A stretch of DNA of 64,000 nt from Tolypeutes matacus (taxonomy: Eukaryota; Chordata; Mammalia; Cingulata; Chlamyphoridae): assembly GCA_026826555.1 (NCBI GenBank), contig JAKSZT010054569.1, positions 2,284,258-2,348,257 on the forward strand. Direction: 5' to 3'. The translations under genes and the position numbers were made by a program. A model generated the notes under the pieces. That model searched no databases. It was not told the origin of the DNA and saw nothing but the letters and a program-made list of their open reading frames with translations. Position 1 is the first letter of the stretch. Each line of letters starts with the position of its first letter. This document shows, piece after piece, positions 9,906-21,842 of the stretch.

Positions 9906-10929
9906 TGATTTGATGCTTACAGACCCACGTATATTTCGGCAGAGCCAAACGTGGGGTTCCTCCATGCCAGCAAGATCCCCTGACTGACCTTAAATCTCTT
10001 GAATTTAGGAAGAACTTACAGCTCCTGCGTGGTGCGATAGTTTAATTTCCCTTTGATTTGTCTTCATTTTAGACTTAATCTGCATCATGGATTATGGCCT
10101 AGGAGCCAAAACCATCCCAGGTTCAATGACATATATTCATGAGAAATCTTCTTAAATGAATCTTAAGAGGCGGTGAACGCATAAATGCTTCCTGAATCTT
10201 AAAGCTCTCTATATAACGCTAAACTTCTGTTCCTCACTTTTTAATTTAGTTTGTGCATATTCATTTAGTACAGTTTCACTTTGGTCATTTAATCTGTACG
10301 CCTGTGAAGTGGCTTTCTTATTTGAGTGCCATGCAAATGTACTTTTCTAGGTCTTTACCTTGCATGAAGAACCTAAATTGCCCTGCGTTACACAAATCAC
10401 ACCTAAATACACCTATCTGCAGAGGAATCAGTAATGGATCCCTGGTTATGATGGCCAGTGTGATGGTGGGATTTGCAAGCTTAGCCACAAGAAAAAGTAG
10501 TCATCACTAGGTAACTGGGCTGTAAGGCACGCAGTGTATAGGCCCAGGTTGCCCCAAAACATAGATAGCAAAATTTCAAATATAGGCTGTGCAAACTGTA
10601 GTGAATATTTCCTGTTAAAATATAACTCTTTATTAAGATAGCAAAGCATTAATATCGGAAGATCACTAACAGCTGATGATATGTATAACATTCCTAGTGA
10701 TAGCCTTAAGAACAATATTTTTAAAATTATAACTACCTAGTATACTCAGGCACTTAATAATTGCCATCCTTAATTCCACCTCTCTTTTGCTCCTCTGCTT
10801 TCAATAAAACCCTAACATTTTCTTCTCATTTATGGTGGTTTGGATGCCAAAAGTCCCTAGGCTACCATATAACTCCTTGGTGCTTGGAATTAGAGACCCT
10901 GTAGTTAGACTTAATAGCACTTGTGGGGG
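9906..10929. other. No feature recognised
   Basis: Unique-looking AT-rich sequence. Short open frames carry no known motif. Confidence 0.5.

Positions 10930-10960
<31 letters not shown>
10930..10960 (+). repeat. Poly-A tract (31 A)
   Basis: An uninterrupted run of 31 A. It could be a retroposon tail, but no SINE or LINE body is recognised upstream. Confidence 0.9.
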
Positions 10961-10963
<3 letters not shown>

Positions 10964-11439
10964 CCTTATATATGATGGCTCTATTAATACCAGAGAATCA
11001 CTTTTTAGCTATTTTATTTTACTTTCATTGCAAGGAGGAGAATCTTTTATTTTCTCCCCAGTGGTTTTGGCTGAAGCCAGAAGAGAAGAAATGCCCACCA
11101 TCCACTTTAAGCTCCTCTCTGGGCTCCATAACTCTTCTTCTCTAACACATGTCCTTCAAACTCGCCCTCCACCATGCCAGCTCCTAAAACTTTAAGGTAC
11201 GTGTGGACACTAGCATTCAATCAATTTTCTGTCTAGACTCTGACTTGTACGTGTGGTGCCTGAGGAAGACAACTGACATGCACTAACCTAAAAAAAAAAA
11301 AAATGTTTTACGGTTTATTATGAAAGTATTTATGGACGATGGTGAGAAGGGTTTGTTTGCCAGGTGTGCTATTGCTTCCTGGGATAGTCCCATCATTTTA
11401 TAGGTCTAGGAATGTGAGGTGACTCCTTCAGGCCAGCTT

Positions 11440-12115
11440 ATTTCCCATTAGCTGTGTGTGTGTGTGTGGGAGGGGGCATTGGATTTGTCCTGCATGACAT
11501 TGCCGTGACAATACAGGCCATTGTATATTTTGTCATAACTTACAAAATTGTGCAGGACAAAGTGTAAACTATAACGTAAACTATAGTCCACGGTTAGCAG
11601 CAATGCTCTAATATGTGTTCATCAATTGTAACAAATGTAACACAGCAGTGAAAGATGTTGTTAATGTACGAAAGTGTGGGAGGGGGAGGGAGGGGGGCAT
11701 ATGGGAATCCCCTATTTTTTTAAAATTTTTAAAAAAATTTACTGAAGTATATCACTCATACCTAAAAATACATAAACAATAAGTGTTTAACAATAGCTGT
11801 GAACTTACAAAACAAATATACATAACATCATACAGGGCTCTCATACCTCACCCTACCACCAATACCTTGCATTGTTGTGAAACACTTTTAACTAATGAAG
11901 AAAGAGCATCCTCAAAATATTACTACTAACCAAAGTATATTACATTTGGTGTATTTCTCCCCCCAACCCACCCAATTATTTTTTTTTTCATGTCATTTAT
12001 AAATGAACATATATAAACAATAAGTGTATAGTAAAAGTTGTGAACTCCCCTATATTTTTTAATGTAACATTTATATAACCTAAAGCTTCTTTTAAAAAAA
12101 TTAATTATTTAAAAA
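11440..12115 (+). mobile_element. LINE 3'-end repeat, plus strand, interrupted
   Basis: Segments 11470-11715 and 12046-12115 together match, in reverse complement, the repeat at 47885-49010. Shared landmarks are 'tacaggccatt', 'tgtgttcatcaattgt', 'gggaggg', 'ggcatatgggaatccccta' and 'taacattta'. It ends in an A-rich tail, as a LINE 3'UTR does. An antisense insertion splits it at 11716-12045. Confidence 0.65.
11716..12045 (-). mobile_element. 5'-truncated LINE 3' end nested in the repeat above
   Basis: About 330 bp, T-rich at its left end (antisense A-tail), flanked by the 8-bp duplication tcccctat at 11708-11715 and 12046-12053. The host LINE 3' end resumes directly after it. Inside, the motif 'aaacaataagtgt...gtgaac' occurs twice (about 11773-11808 and 12014-12045), so two truncated pieces or an internal duplication may be present. 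Confidence 0.65.
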
Positions 12116-12129
12116 AAAAACAAAAAACA

Positions 12130-12360
12130 AAACTGGGTGTAGACCGGGCAGAGCTGTGTTTAAGTCCCGATGCATCCCCTGCGGTCGTATGACTTACTAC
12201 TCTAAGCCTTGATTGCCCATCTGTAAAATGGGAATTATAATAGAACTCACTGCAGAGGATGGTTAGGAGAATTGGCTGAGATTATAGATATAAAGGGATT
12301 AGCATAGTGCAGGGCAACTCAATAACGCTAGATATTATTATTATTGTTTTTGTTGTTATT
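12130..12360 (+). repeat. MIR SINE fossil
   Basis: The layout 'gacttactactctaagcc...cccatctgtaaaatgggaat...gattagcatagtgc' and an ATT-rich 3' end are typical of MIR on the plus strand. Confidence 0.7.
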
Positions 12361-13890
12361 GAAAGATAGATCGCAATTACTAAGCGGGCAGCAGTGCCTT
12401 GGGCTGTGGTTTCTTGGAACCTGCGCTTGATCGAACAGAAAGAATTTTAAGAGCAAGAACTTTACTCAGTTTAAGGTTCTCCTATAGACCTTAGCTTAAA
12501 AACCCCAAAAGAAAACCCTGACTACTCTGTAGGAAAATTCTATATGCTATTTTGAGGAAGATTCGACCAAATACAACTCCTTTTGTAGGTCATTATATGT
12601 CTGTTCACTGCATACGTGTCTGCTCAGATAACCCGTGGCTGGAAAACAGCTTTCCACTTGTTCCATTCTTTCCTTAGATTCTCCAGCTGCCTAGCATTTC
12701 TATAGAGAGTTATGTTTAAAATTAAACAAATTAATAAATGTTTAAATATGTATAATGAAAATTTGTTTTAATCATAGTTAATAGCCAGTAGTCCTGTAGG
12801 TTGTCTTTGAGTGTGGCTCCTTCCACATCCAGGTTCATGGGTGATGGAGGAAATTCTCCAGGGTGCCCAGGCCTAGGTCTGACTGCATTGCTTTGGCATA
12901 CATGTTGCTAGACAGGGTTTCTCGTGCCTTCTTTAAATGGCAACTTGCAGATTATTATAGAAAGCGTATAGCTTTGCCTTCTAAACACTTCCAGGGCAGT
13001 CTTAGGCTCCCTTTTCTCTTCGGGTCCTTGCATCTTCTTCGCATTAGAAAGAAGGACTGGACCCTGCTGGTGAGACGGATCTCTGTTTTGGGGGGTGCTC
13101 AGTTTCTTGTGGAGAGACAGATCACAGAGTCATCGGCATGGTAAATCTGTGTCACTCGTTTATTGTGATGCTTTCTTAAATCAGACTTTTCTGTCTTCAA
13201 ATACCATCTTCCTTAAAGCTTAATTTCTTTAAAAGATATTTGCATTGAATTGCTTGGACAATTTTAGCAATTATTTGTGCGATCTGGTCTCTGCCAGAGG
13301 TTTGGTTTTAATTATTAAGGTGTCCAGACACATTTTCTAACTCAAGCATTTTAAACAGGATTCTGGTAAGTTTTAAAACAGACCCATATACCGGTTTCCT
13401 TATAATGTGACACAATATTTGCTATGCGATAATGAATGAGTACAGTATAATACTTGTGAAGGGGTATAACTGAACTCTGTCCAAGAAACCTTCTCCATAT
13501 GGCACCTCTGGCTCCCGTGTTTGGCTGAAATCCTGTAGCATTCTCCTGGTGACTATGGCTGCTCAGGCACTTAAGTCCCATGAAGTGACGAAAAATTGCT
13601 GTCAAACGAAAATGAGCCATAGAACATGTTTTAATGGAGAATACATGTGACTCATCCTGAATGTGCTAAGATTATATGGGAAAATTGTAAATTTTAGTTG
13701 CAGTTTTGTGGGAGGATTTAATGCTCATAGATTGCATGTTGACAAAGGTAGAATGTTTGCAGTGAATCCTAAGAGGCCTAAATGATGTTTTATTGTGTTT
13801 TTTGGGGTCTTAAGCAAACATATCTCTGAAATCATAATGGAAGTCAAAGGAAAAACAATGTAGCTTCATACATTTAAAAAAAAACTGTAC
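12361..13890. other. No feature recognised
   Basis: Unique-looking sequence with short, motif-free open frames. Confidence 0.5.
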
Positions 13891-14260
13891 ACATAGCTGT
13901 TTGGGGACTGCACAAGATGCATAAAGTTAAGATCAAGCTTTACTGAATTTGCCAATTCTTCATCTGATGAATTCTTTAACTAAGCCCTGTCGATTCCTCG
14001 ACTAAATACTGCAAGAAAATTAATTGTATTTCTCAAACCAAAGGAAGGTTTCTTGCTCTAAAGATTATTTCACGTCGTTTCCCTTTTTCAGCACCTTCTT
14101 TCAGCTTGTGGCCCTTTTGCAATGCTATCTGAAATGGAAATGCTAGACTTTTCTCTCTTTAAACACACCAGATCTCTTCTTGCTTAAATGGTAATGAATA
14201 AATTACTTTCTGCTGCCTGACAGAAAGATGAATTGTTTAACACTTATTATGCAGCCGTCT
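13891..14260. promoter_or_regulatory. Candidate conserved non-coding element
   Basis: A repeat-free AT-rich block with homeodomain-like TAAT/ATTA words ('aaaattaattgtattt', 'gtaatgaataaatta') and no reading frame. Conservation cannot be tested from one sequence, so this is only a candidate. Confidence 0.25.
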
Positions 14261-14980
14261 ACTTTAAGTCCAGATTACCATTCGAGTCATATTTGATTCA
14301 TAGAACTTGAAGTGTTCATCATTCCACCCCCTTCTCCCCTTGTAAAGGTCCTGGGACATCTTCCTGTTATAACAAACGAGACCTGACTCTTGCCTCCTCA
14401 TTTCTCTCTCCTGACTGGGTCTCAGCTGTAAACCAGCCAGGGACACGTGCGAGAACTGAAACAAGCTGGACGGGTCTGCTGCTTCTCAATTCCCTGGTCC
14501 ACTGCGGTTCACACAACATAAATACAATAATCATCTTCATTTGCTCAATTAGGGAGTGGAAATGGGCTACCAGCCATCTAATGTGGCAATTTGCAGCATC
14601 AACAGCGAGAGGTGGATTGGGGCAGAGAGGGTGAGAGGCAGGCAGATGATCTTCCTTGCAAACAAGGAATGCAGGCTATACCTTTTGAATGCACGGGATG
14701 ATAGGGTTGTCCTCTCCAGGTGCTGTGTGAAGGGCAGCTGGGGCTGGAAAACAGAGGAGAATTTCCTGGTATAATTGGGCAAGAGAGAAATCTTTTGCAA
14801 ACAGACCTGTGGTGGCCTGGGAAAGGCTGCTGTTTACCTTTCAGAGTGTCTTGCCCAGTAGAGCCTCAGTGCATCAGCCCAGCTTCAGGGCCACAGCAGA
14901 ACCTGGCACTAAGCATCATTAGGGGATGATGGGCATACTTATCCTTTCTCTTTTGGCAACTTTCTCTTTTCTTTCTCTCT
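14261..14980. other. No feature recognised
   Basis: Unique-looking sequence. Overlapping short frames on both strands have no known motif. Confidence 0.5.
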
Positions 14981-15000
14981 CTCTTTTTAAAAGATTTCTC

Positions 15001-15135
15001 CCTTCCTTCCTTCCTTCCTTCCTTCCTTCCTTCCTTCCTTCCTTCCTTCCTTCCTTCCTTCCTTCCTTCCTTCCTTCCTTCCTTCCTTCCTCCCTCCCTC
15101 CCTCCCTCCCTCCCTCCCTCCCTCCCTCCCTCCCT
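15001..15135. repeat. (CCTT)n then (CCCT)n microsatellite
   Basis: About 90 bp of CCTT units followed by about 45 bp of CCCT units, running into unknown bases. It lies in the pyrimidine-rich part of an antisense SINE and probably expanded from it. Open frames across it (repeated Pro-Ser-Phe or Lys-Glu-Gly) are artefacts of the repeat. Confidence 0.95.
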
Positions 15136-15235
15136 NNNNNNNNNNNNNNNNNNNNNNNNNNNNNNNNNNNNNNNNNNNNNNNNNNNNNNNNNNNNNNNNN
15201 NNNNNNNNNNNNNNNNNNNNNNNNNNNNNNNNNNN
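15136..15235. other. Assembly gap (100 N)
   Basis: Exactly 100 N, a common placeholder size, so true length is probably unknown. It continues the microsatellite, which likely stopped assembly. Confidence 0.99.
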
Positions 15236-15699
15236 TTCTTTCTTTGTCTCCCTGCCCCCCCCCCCACATACCCTGCCCCCATTGTCTGCTCTCTGTGTCT
15301 GCTTGTCTTCTCTTTAGGTGGCACCAGGAACCGATCCTGGGACCTTCTGGAGCGGAGAGAGGCACTTAATCTCTTGTGCTACCTCAGCTCTCTGGTCTGC
15401 TGCATCTCTTATTGTCTCTCCTCTATGTCTCTTTTTGTCGCATCATCTTGCCGTGCCAGCACTCCGCGTGGGGCAGCACTCTTCTTGGGCCAGCACTCCT
15501 GGCAGCAGGTCTGATAACTACGATGGACAGATTGCAGACGTTTTGGAGAAGCCCCTAGGTGCAGGGCTATTTGACAGCTGGGGAAGGAATAAGTGGAGCT
15601 CTCTTACTGCAAGCTTCTCCTGTGCCTTTGGACCACCATATGTCAACGCTGCTGAGGTGGAGGCCTATGTCTGGTTCAGAGCAGGAGAGTTCAGTGGGG

Positions 15700-16070
15700 A
15701 AAGCACACTACCAGCCATTCTCCAAAGCCCCATACTGATTCTCATGCCTTGCCCTTGAATGGGTTGTTTCCTCTGCTGGAAGAGCCTTCATCTATGTTGT
15801 TGTCCTGGTAAACCCATCATTTAAAGACCCCGTCTTTAGGGGTGTTTAAAGCCCTCCCTAACCTTATCCTAGTTCCCCAGGTGAAATATAAAGCCCAATC
15901 CTCTGCCCAGAGTACATACCTCATCCCAACGCCTGTCACCCTCCTAGTGATTGCCTGCCAAGCCCACGGCCCTTCCCCACTGGATGAGGGTGGAGTCTGG
16001 TGCCTCTTTGCGTCTCCAGAGTCTGGCACAGTTCCTGGCCCATGAACAGCAGTCGGAGAAGATTTGCTGG
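15700..16070 (+). repeat. L2 LINE 3'-end fossil
   Basis: Resembles the L2 3' region on the plus strand: 'tttcctctgctggaagagccttcat', a CT-rich middle, then 'gagtctggcacagttcctggcccatgaacag'. Confidence 0.55.
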
Positions 16071-17685
16071 ATGAGTGGTGGGTGCAGAGTCAGACCTTTC
16101 CCCGGGATTGACAGAAAAAGTGGGTTCAGGCTTTTACTTCGCCACTTATGAGTTTACTTATCTCTCGTACTCTCTGATGATCAGTTTTCTATCTGAGAAA
16201 TGGAGGTAATTATAACTGCTACTCTGGAGGGCTACTAACACCCAGAGGGGAAGAGCTTTGTAAATGACAAAATGTTATTGGATCCAAACCCTTTGGAAAG
16301 GTTTTTGGGAATACATACATGTACACATACATGCATACATATGTGGACGTGCAGAGATGTTCTTCCTTCCTTCTAACACCTTCCTTCTAACAATCGGTTT
16401 TGAAGTAAAACAGTTAATTGTGATGTCAACCTCCAGCCTCTTTCTGGCTATGCAATCTTTGACCATTATTTTTTTTTCATTTCTAAGACCAAGAAAACAA
16501 ATACAGCATATTGGGGAGGATCAAGCATCATAAAATAAGTTGAATTTCCTGTCACAGTGTCTAGCCTCTAGAGGACAATCTGTAGACGCTGTCCTTGGGT
16601 GTCGCATATGCACGGCAGCCACCAGTACCATATAATGCTTTCTCTGACTGTCCTCCCTGCCCTGAGCTTTTAAGGCTTCTCTTGTCCTTACCACTCATGT
16701 TGGGAAATACGGATCACACGCAGCTTGAGATTCTCAGTTACCTTTACATGGGGTGTCTTATCTTCCTCATCTGCAGATGAGGCTGCCCATTATCTCACCT
16801 AGCATTAGCTCTGCCCACAGCAGACAAGCTCCCTGTAAAAACCTGTTGAATGAGTGTCCTTACTTATAGGACCTTGTAGTCGGGACTGGGATCAAGCCCA
16901 GGTAAACATGAGTCTCCAATTTTGAGTAGTGGTGGGTTGATGGCCCCCCAAGAGTGGACCCTTCAGACCGAGCTCTGCCCTTCTCTGCAGGTCTGAATAC
17001 ATCTGCTCTCTCTTTACAACCTCGCTTTACAATGTTTAATCTCTTTTTGTAACAAAAAAAAAGCATTTTTGCTTAAGAGCTCCAGGAATTCAGGATGGCT
17101 AGTTTTGCTTTCACAAATGTTAGCTTGGAAGAAACTAAGGGTACCCTTCTTTGCTCCAGAAGCAGACCTAGTGCCAATCCCCCTCACATTGCTCCTCCTT
17201 CTAGGACTTGGCTTGGGATTCCCGCTAAAAGCTACAGTAAAGGGTGGTGCTTGAGTGGAGAAGAACCCGTGGACAGTTCCCTCTTCCCTTCATGATCTCC
17301 GCCCACCCACAGCCTTCACACACTGCAGTGATCATATTTTACAAACTGAAATTCGGACGTGGTTTGACAAAAGTTCTATTTTTCCTGACTACTGAATTGA
17401 TTTATTTCTATGACGAGTCTTTCTAAGGTATAAACATCAAATCCCATATGTTGTACATTACTGTGAACACACTTTATTGAAAAGGCAAAAAAAAAAAAAA
17501 AAAAAGAGATAAAGTACAATTTTAGCTTTATATGTAGCTGGTGTGTGCATCAGGTAACATAGTATTTAAACATTTTAATCTGAGACAGTTCTAGGACATT
17601 TAAACCTACAACTGTTGTAAACAGTTTACCTCACAAATAGACATTTGAAGAAAGATCTCTATGTTATGATTAAATTAAAAATTTT
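16071..17685. other. Mostly unique sequence, possible L2 scrap at 16,620-16,860
   Basis: The piece ending 'ctccctgtaaaaacctgttgaatgagtg' resembles an L2 3' end. The rest shows no recognised gene or repeat, apart from a poly-A tract at about 17487-17505. Confidence 0.4.
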
Positions 17686-17689
17686 TTAA

Positions 17690-18500
17690 TTAAAATATTT
17701 TCTTTTAAAAGTAACATAAGCGTATTATAGAAAATTTCAAATATAGAAAAAAAGAAGAAAACTAAATCCATTTATATTTCTACAACATTAAAAAAGCAAT
17801 AGCATTTTGCTCAATTTTCTTCCAAATCCTAGATGAGTTTTATATCATACTGATTAGGAGCAGATTGTCAGGAGACAGAGTGGCTGAGTTTGAATCCAGG
17901 CTCCGACTATAACTAGCTGTGTGATTTAGGGTAAGTTGCTTAACCTCTCTGTGATACTGTCCCCATCATCTATAAAATGAAGATATTAATAGTATCTACT
18001 CCACAGGGTTGTTGTGAGAATTAAGGGTTGATATATGCAAAGTATGAAAGTGTCAGCTATTATTATTTTGGATCATCATAATCATCCTATATGTGCATTT
18101 TATATTCTTTTTCATTTCACGTTTTATCGTAATTCTTTTCCACTATTCATTTTCATTTAATGTTTTATCACAATTCTTTCCCACGTTTGACATTATTTTT
18201 CATAGCCATGATTTTTAATGGCTGCAAAACCTTAGTATCAGATCGCAATTTAACCATTCCTCTTTTGCTGGACATTTAAGTTAGTTCAAGGTATTTTCTA
18301 TTTTAAATAAAGCTGCCATGAATATCATCATGGAAATCACTTTTTTAATAGTTCATATTATTTCCTTAGGATAGATTCCCAGAAGAGGAATACCTGGGTC
18401 AAAGGCTTTAAAATTGCTATTGCTCCTGATACATCTTGCCAAATTGCTTTCTAAGGGCCTTGAATCAATTTCTATTTCTACCCACGAAGTAGAAGGTACG
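17690..18500 (-). mobile_element. Old L1 (L1M/ME-type) 3'UTR, antisense
   Basis: Segments 17700-17840 and 18080-18500 read as antisense ancient L1 3'UTR. Landmarks are 'aaataaagctgccatgaatatcat', 'ttccttaggatagattcccagaagaggaat', 'cctgggtcaaagg' and 'ttgccaaattgctttctaa'. A MIR-like unit lies between the two parts. Confidence 0.65.
17850..18068 (+). repeat. MIR SINE fossil between L1M parts
   Basis: A clear MIR: 'gagtttgaatccaggctccgac', 'ctgtgtgatttagggtaagttgcttaacctctctg', 'tataaaatgaagatattaatagta', 'cagggttgttgtgagaattaa', and an ATT-rich end. Confidence 0.8.
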
Positions 18501-18574
18501 TGCTTCAACTCACCATCATCAGACTTGAGTCCGATTATTTTTTAATCAGAAAATTTAACTGGTAACAAAACGGT

Positions 18575-18965
18575 TCATTCACAATAAGCATTGCCCAGCA
18601 CTCGCTAGGTGCAGGGGCCATGCCCTACACTGGGGGTGCTGAGATAGAGGCCACCAGTACTGCCCGTGCTCTAGAGGAAGACACCACAAACTGAACGGAC
18701 AATTGCAACCAGTGTGATAAGAGCTGCAGAGCCAGGGGTGTGGAGAGACCCCTAACCTAGCCTTGGCAGTCAGGGAAAGCTTCCTGGAAGGGGTGGGGTT
18801 TGAGTTTAGTCTCGAATAAGGATAGTAGCGAGCCAGGTAGAAAGAGCAATGGAGGGTTGGTCCAAGGCAGCAGTGTGTGTTGAGGAAGTGTGAGGGGGCT
18901 TGGCAAGTGGGGGAACCACGAGAAGTCGGGTGGGTCTGTGTGAAGGTGTGCTGAGGCCCCAGCAC
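18575..18965. repeat. Ancient mammalian repeat (family not assigned)
   Basis: It resembles an ancient repeat also seen at 29690-30985 and 62480-63300: a 'tgccctacactgggggtgctgaga' type start, 'cagtcagggaaagcttcctggaaggg', then 'gagccaggtagaaagagcaatgga'. Family name uncertain. Confidence 0.4.
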
Positions 18966-20470
18966 TCAGAGAAGCAGGGCTCTTTTAAACTTACACTCTT
19001 TAAAGTCTTGTTCTTTGTTTGTTTTGACCAATAAAAGCAGTGTCAATAGAACCCTGCAAGAGGGTTTTGGACTGTATAGGATCAGATTTACCCACTGGAC
19101 TATGGTAATAAATGATAAAAGTAAATTAGCAGTATTGATGCTTCATTAGATCAGGTTAACCCATAAACTGGTAGTGTCGGTTCTTCACTAAGTGGGGTTA
19201 ATCTGTGTTGTACCTGGTCCCACAGAGCCGTGAAGTAGGCACAAGTTAGCTTCAAAGTCCTCCAACCACCTCGTCAACCCCCTGATGTTCCTCTAGTCCT
19301 TCCTGGTTGCCGGCACGGGTTTGGGGAGCTGCCCTACCCAGCCCCTCTCTGAGACAGGTAACCTTCTCTGAGTACCCCTGAAAAGGGTTCTTGGAACAGA
19401 CCCCTTCACGCTAAGATGCTGATGATTGGCTAGGAGGCCCACATTGCAAGGGCATTTCATTTTTTTAAGGAAGTCACTTGGAGACAGAAGTTCTTGCAAC
19501 CCAAACAATCCCCAGTGGCGGCATTTCAGACCAGAAGCAGGCCAGGGAAGGAGATAGTTTATTTTAGGGTGTCTCCTGGCCCCATCTGAGGTCCAGCATG
19601 CTGGTGAGTTGTGCGTTGTCCAGATCTGGATGTCGACTTCTGCCCACTCCCGGGCTTGGCTGCAGCCCTGGGCTGGCTCCCTTCACCTTGCCTTCTAGGT
19701 GGAGAGTGGGAGGCACGTGCCCTGGGATGGACTGTCCAGCCAGCAGGCATCCCTGAAACTCAGTCAGAATGAGGACACTGGCCAGCAGGCCTCTGTGAAG
19801 TGACCACACTTCCATAATCTAAACTTTACCTATATTTTTAGCCCTGATTTAAAAAACAAACAAACTTGATATCCTTTTCTGCTTTCTCGGTAGGAAAAGA
19901 AAAAAAAAGAAAAAGAAAAAAATTATCTAGGACTTTTTTTTCTCTCACCTCAGGAAAACACTGTAATTCCCTCCCAGGGGATTTCCTAGATCTTAAATAT
20001 CAGCTCAAACGTTTATGAATGAAAAATTAGAAGCCATGAATGATGCATATGTTCTGGAAAGTCTGCTCATAAATCTCACCTCCCTCCTTTGGAAAGTCCC
20101 AGGATGGCAGCCAAAGCCTCATTTCCAAGCCCTATTTCAAAGCCACCTGAGATGAAATTTCCTATTTGTTTCCAAACTCCCTTGCCCTTTGCATACTCAG
20201 CCATCCCGGTGGCAGATAAGTCTGCTATTATCTTGTCTGAGATATTGTTCTTTTACTTGACCAGATTAGAGAACAATTGTCAGTTTGCTCTTTAATAATA
20301 CTACGTCACAGGGGATTTGTAAGGATTAATGAAATAATGTTTGAAAAGCACTTTGATTTGTATGCCCTCTTCCTACCGAGGCCCAGGGGTTATTATTTCT
20401 TAGTGTTTATACCTTATCTTCCACGTAAGAAGTTTTAAATGCTCGGCAAACATTTGAATCAGTTTCATTT
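18966..20470. other. No gene; possible MIR 3' piece near 20,310
   Basis: Unique-looking sequence with short frames. 'tttgtaaggattaatgaaataatgtttgaaaagcactttg' (20316-20355) resembles a MIR 3' half. Confidence 0.4.
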
Positions 20471-20474
20471 AGAT

Positions 20475-20641
20475 GATGAAGCTGTCGGCTGCTGGAGCCA
20501 GAAGGAGCCTTGGAGACCATGTAGTGCTACCTTCTAAGTGAGGTGAGAAGCTGAGGTCTAGAGAACTGAGTCAATGTACCCAGCACCACACAGCTGGGTG
20601 GTGGCAGAGCTGGGTCACGTCTTCAAGTCTTTTCCACTTTT
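20475..20641 (-). repeat. MIR-type fossil, split by SINE
   Basis: 'gagaagctgaggtctagagaactgag' and 'cacacagctgggtggtggcagagctggg' are the antisense MIR core. The next 266 bp are a younger SINE. Confidence 0.6.
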
Positions 20642-20907
20642 TTTTTTTTTTTTTTTTTTAAGATTTTAAAATGATTACTATTATTTTATTTACTGCCCCC
20701 GCCTTCCTGCTTGTGCCCGCTGTCTGCTTTCTGTGTCCATTTGCTGCGCGTTTCCTCTCTGTCTGCTTGTCTCCCTTTGTTGCATCATCTTGCTGCACCA
20801 GCTCTCCACGGGCACAGGCCAGCTTGCCCTCACCCGGAGGCCCTGGGAACCCAACCCAGGGCCTCCCATATGGGGGAACCCAACCACCTGAGCCACATCC
20901 GCTTCCC
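20642..20907 (-). mobile_element. DAS-type SINE, antisense, with target-site duplication
   Basis: It begins with a T tract and 'aagatttt' (antisense A-tail) and ends with 'gagccacatccgcttccc', the antisense of the conserved head. The flanking duplication is tcttttccactttt at 20628-20641 and tctttcccactttt at 20908-20921 (13 of 14 match). The body between head and tail is longer than in the copy at 38877-39059. Confidence 0.85.
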
Positions 20908-20921
20908 TCTTTCCCACTTTT

Positions 20922-21725
20922 AATGCTGATCACTGCCATGTGCAAATCCAGAGAGTGAGGCAGGAGGAAAAAGAGACATGCGGTCCAAGGCTGGGCAGGA
21001 CAGCCAAGGAGACCGCAGAAGTCTGAGCTGCTTGTCTTCACTTCACCAGGACTTCCTCCTGCACCACTCGAGTCCAGCAGCCTTAGCTTGCTGTCCCGGG
21101 GAGGCCCTCACTGCGGGTGTATAGGTATCCTAGAGCTCCAGCGGTGCTTCCTGGCTTCTCTCTGACATCCTTCCCATCATCGGAAGATGGCGGAAGAGCT
21201 GAGAGAGGGTTGAGGGAGCAGCCACGTGGCCACGGGATCCCTCACTGCATGTTGTTTGGCAGCCTGTGAATGAATGGAGATGTATTCTACAAGTCTAATT
21301 GCAAAGGAGATGTTGGGAACTCAGAATCCATTTCCTAGGGCAAAGCACAACATACATCAGGGTTAGGTTCCTAGGTCTGTCCACAAACCCCGTGTAAATC
21401 TTGTTGTTCTAGAAGCTACGTACTAGCTGGGCTGTGTATTGCCGGGGATGTCGTCAGGGCATGAAGAGGGCTATTTCCGTGGAGTTGTCAGGCTGGCAGT
21501 CAGATTGTGAGGCTTTTAGGGGAGGGATGGGGTGAAGAGTCCAACACCCTCAGAACTGGCACCTTCAGAAAAGGGAGGGAAAGAACTAGGGTAGCAGTGG
21601 AGGGTTCTGCACCCTCCAGGAACAATGTTTAGAGATTGTTTTTTCTTGTGCTGAGAAACCTAGTATATTTGAAGATCCAAGGGAAGGAACCAGTACCATG
21701 AAAGCGCAAGGGATCCCAGAGGAGG
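20922..21725. other. No feature recognised
   Basis: GC-moderate unique sequence. No gene or clear repeat recognised. Confidence 0.5.
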
Positions 21726-21727
21726 CC

Positions 21728-21842
21728 TGGAGAGGTTAAGATGCTTTGTCCAGGGCCACAGGGTGGGTGTGTGGCCGAGCGGGCACTCCTGGCTGCCAGC
21801 CCAGGCTCTCCCTACTGTGCCGTCCATTGTTTCCAAAGGCAC
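21728..21842 (-). repeat. MIR fossil fragment
   Basis: 'ggagaggttaagatgctttgtccagggccacagg' and 'ctggctgccagcccaggctctcc' fit the antisense MIR core and 5' region. Confidence 0.5.

Larger units (their letters stand above)
14985..15525 (-). mobile_element. DAS-type tRNA-derived SINE, long form, antisense
   Basis: The left end 'ttttaaaagattt' is the antisense start of the A-tail side of these SINEs. A body with 'gtctgctctctgtgtctgcttgtc' follows. At about 15316-15393 lies an antisense tRNA-like head with a B-box-like 'ggatcggttcc' (sense) and 'gagctgaggtagcacaagag' (sense A-box side). More SINE body, 'gcatcatcttgccgtgccagc', follows. A microsatellite and an assembly gap lie inside. The copy is longer than the other SINEs here and may be a distinct subfamily. 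Confidence 0.65.

Noticed and set aside
14866..15369. Three long frames (about 147-152 codons) across the CCTT/CCCT repeat
   Set aside because: They are created by the microsatellite and the N gap, giving repeated Lys-Glu-Gly or Pro-Ser-Phe residues.
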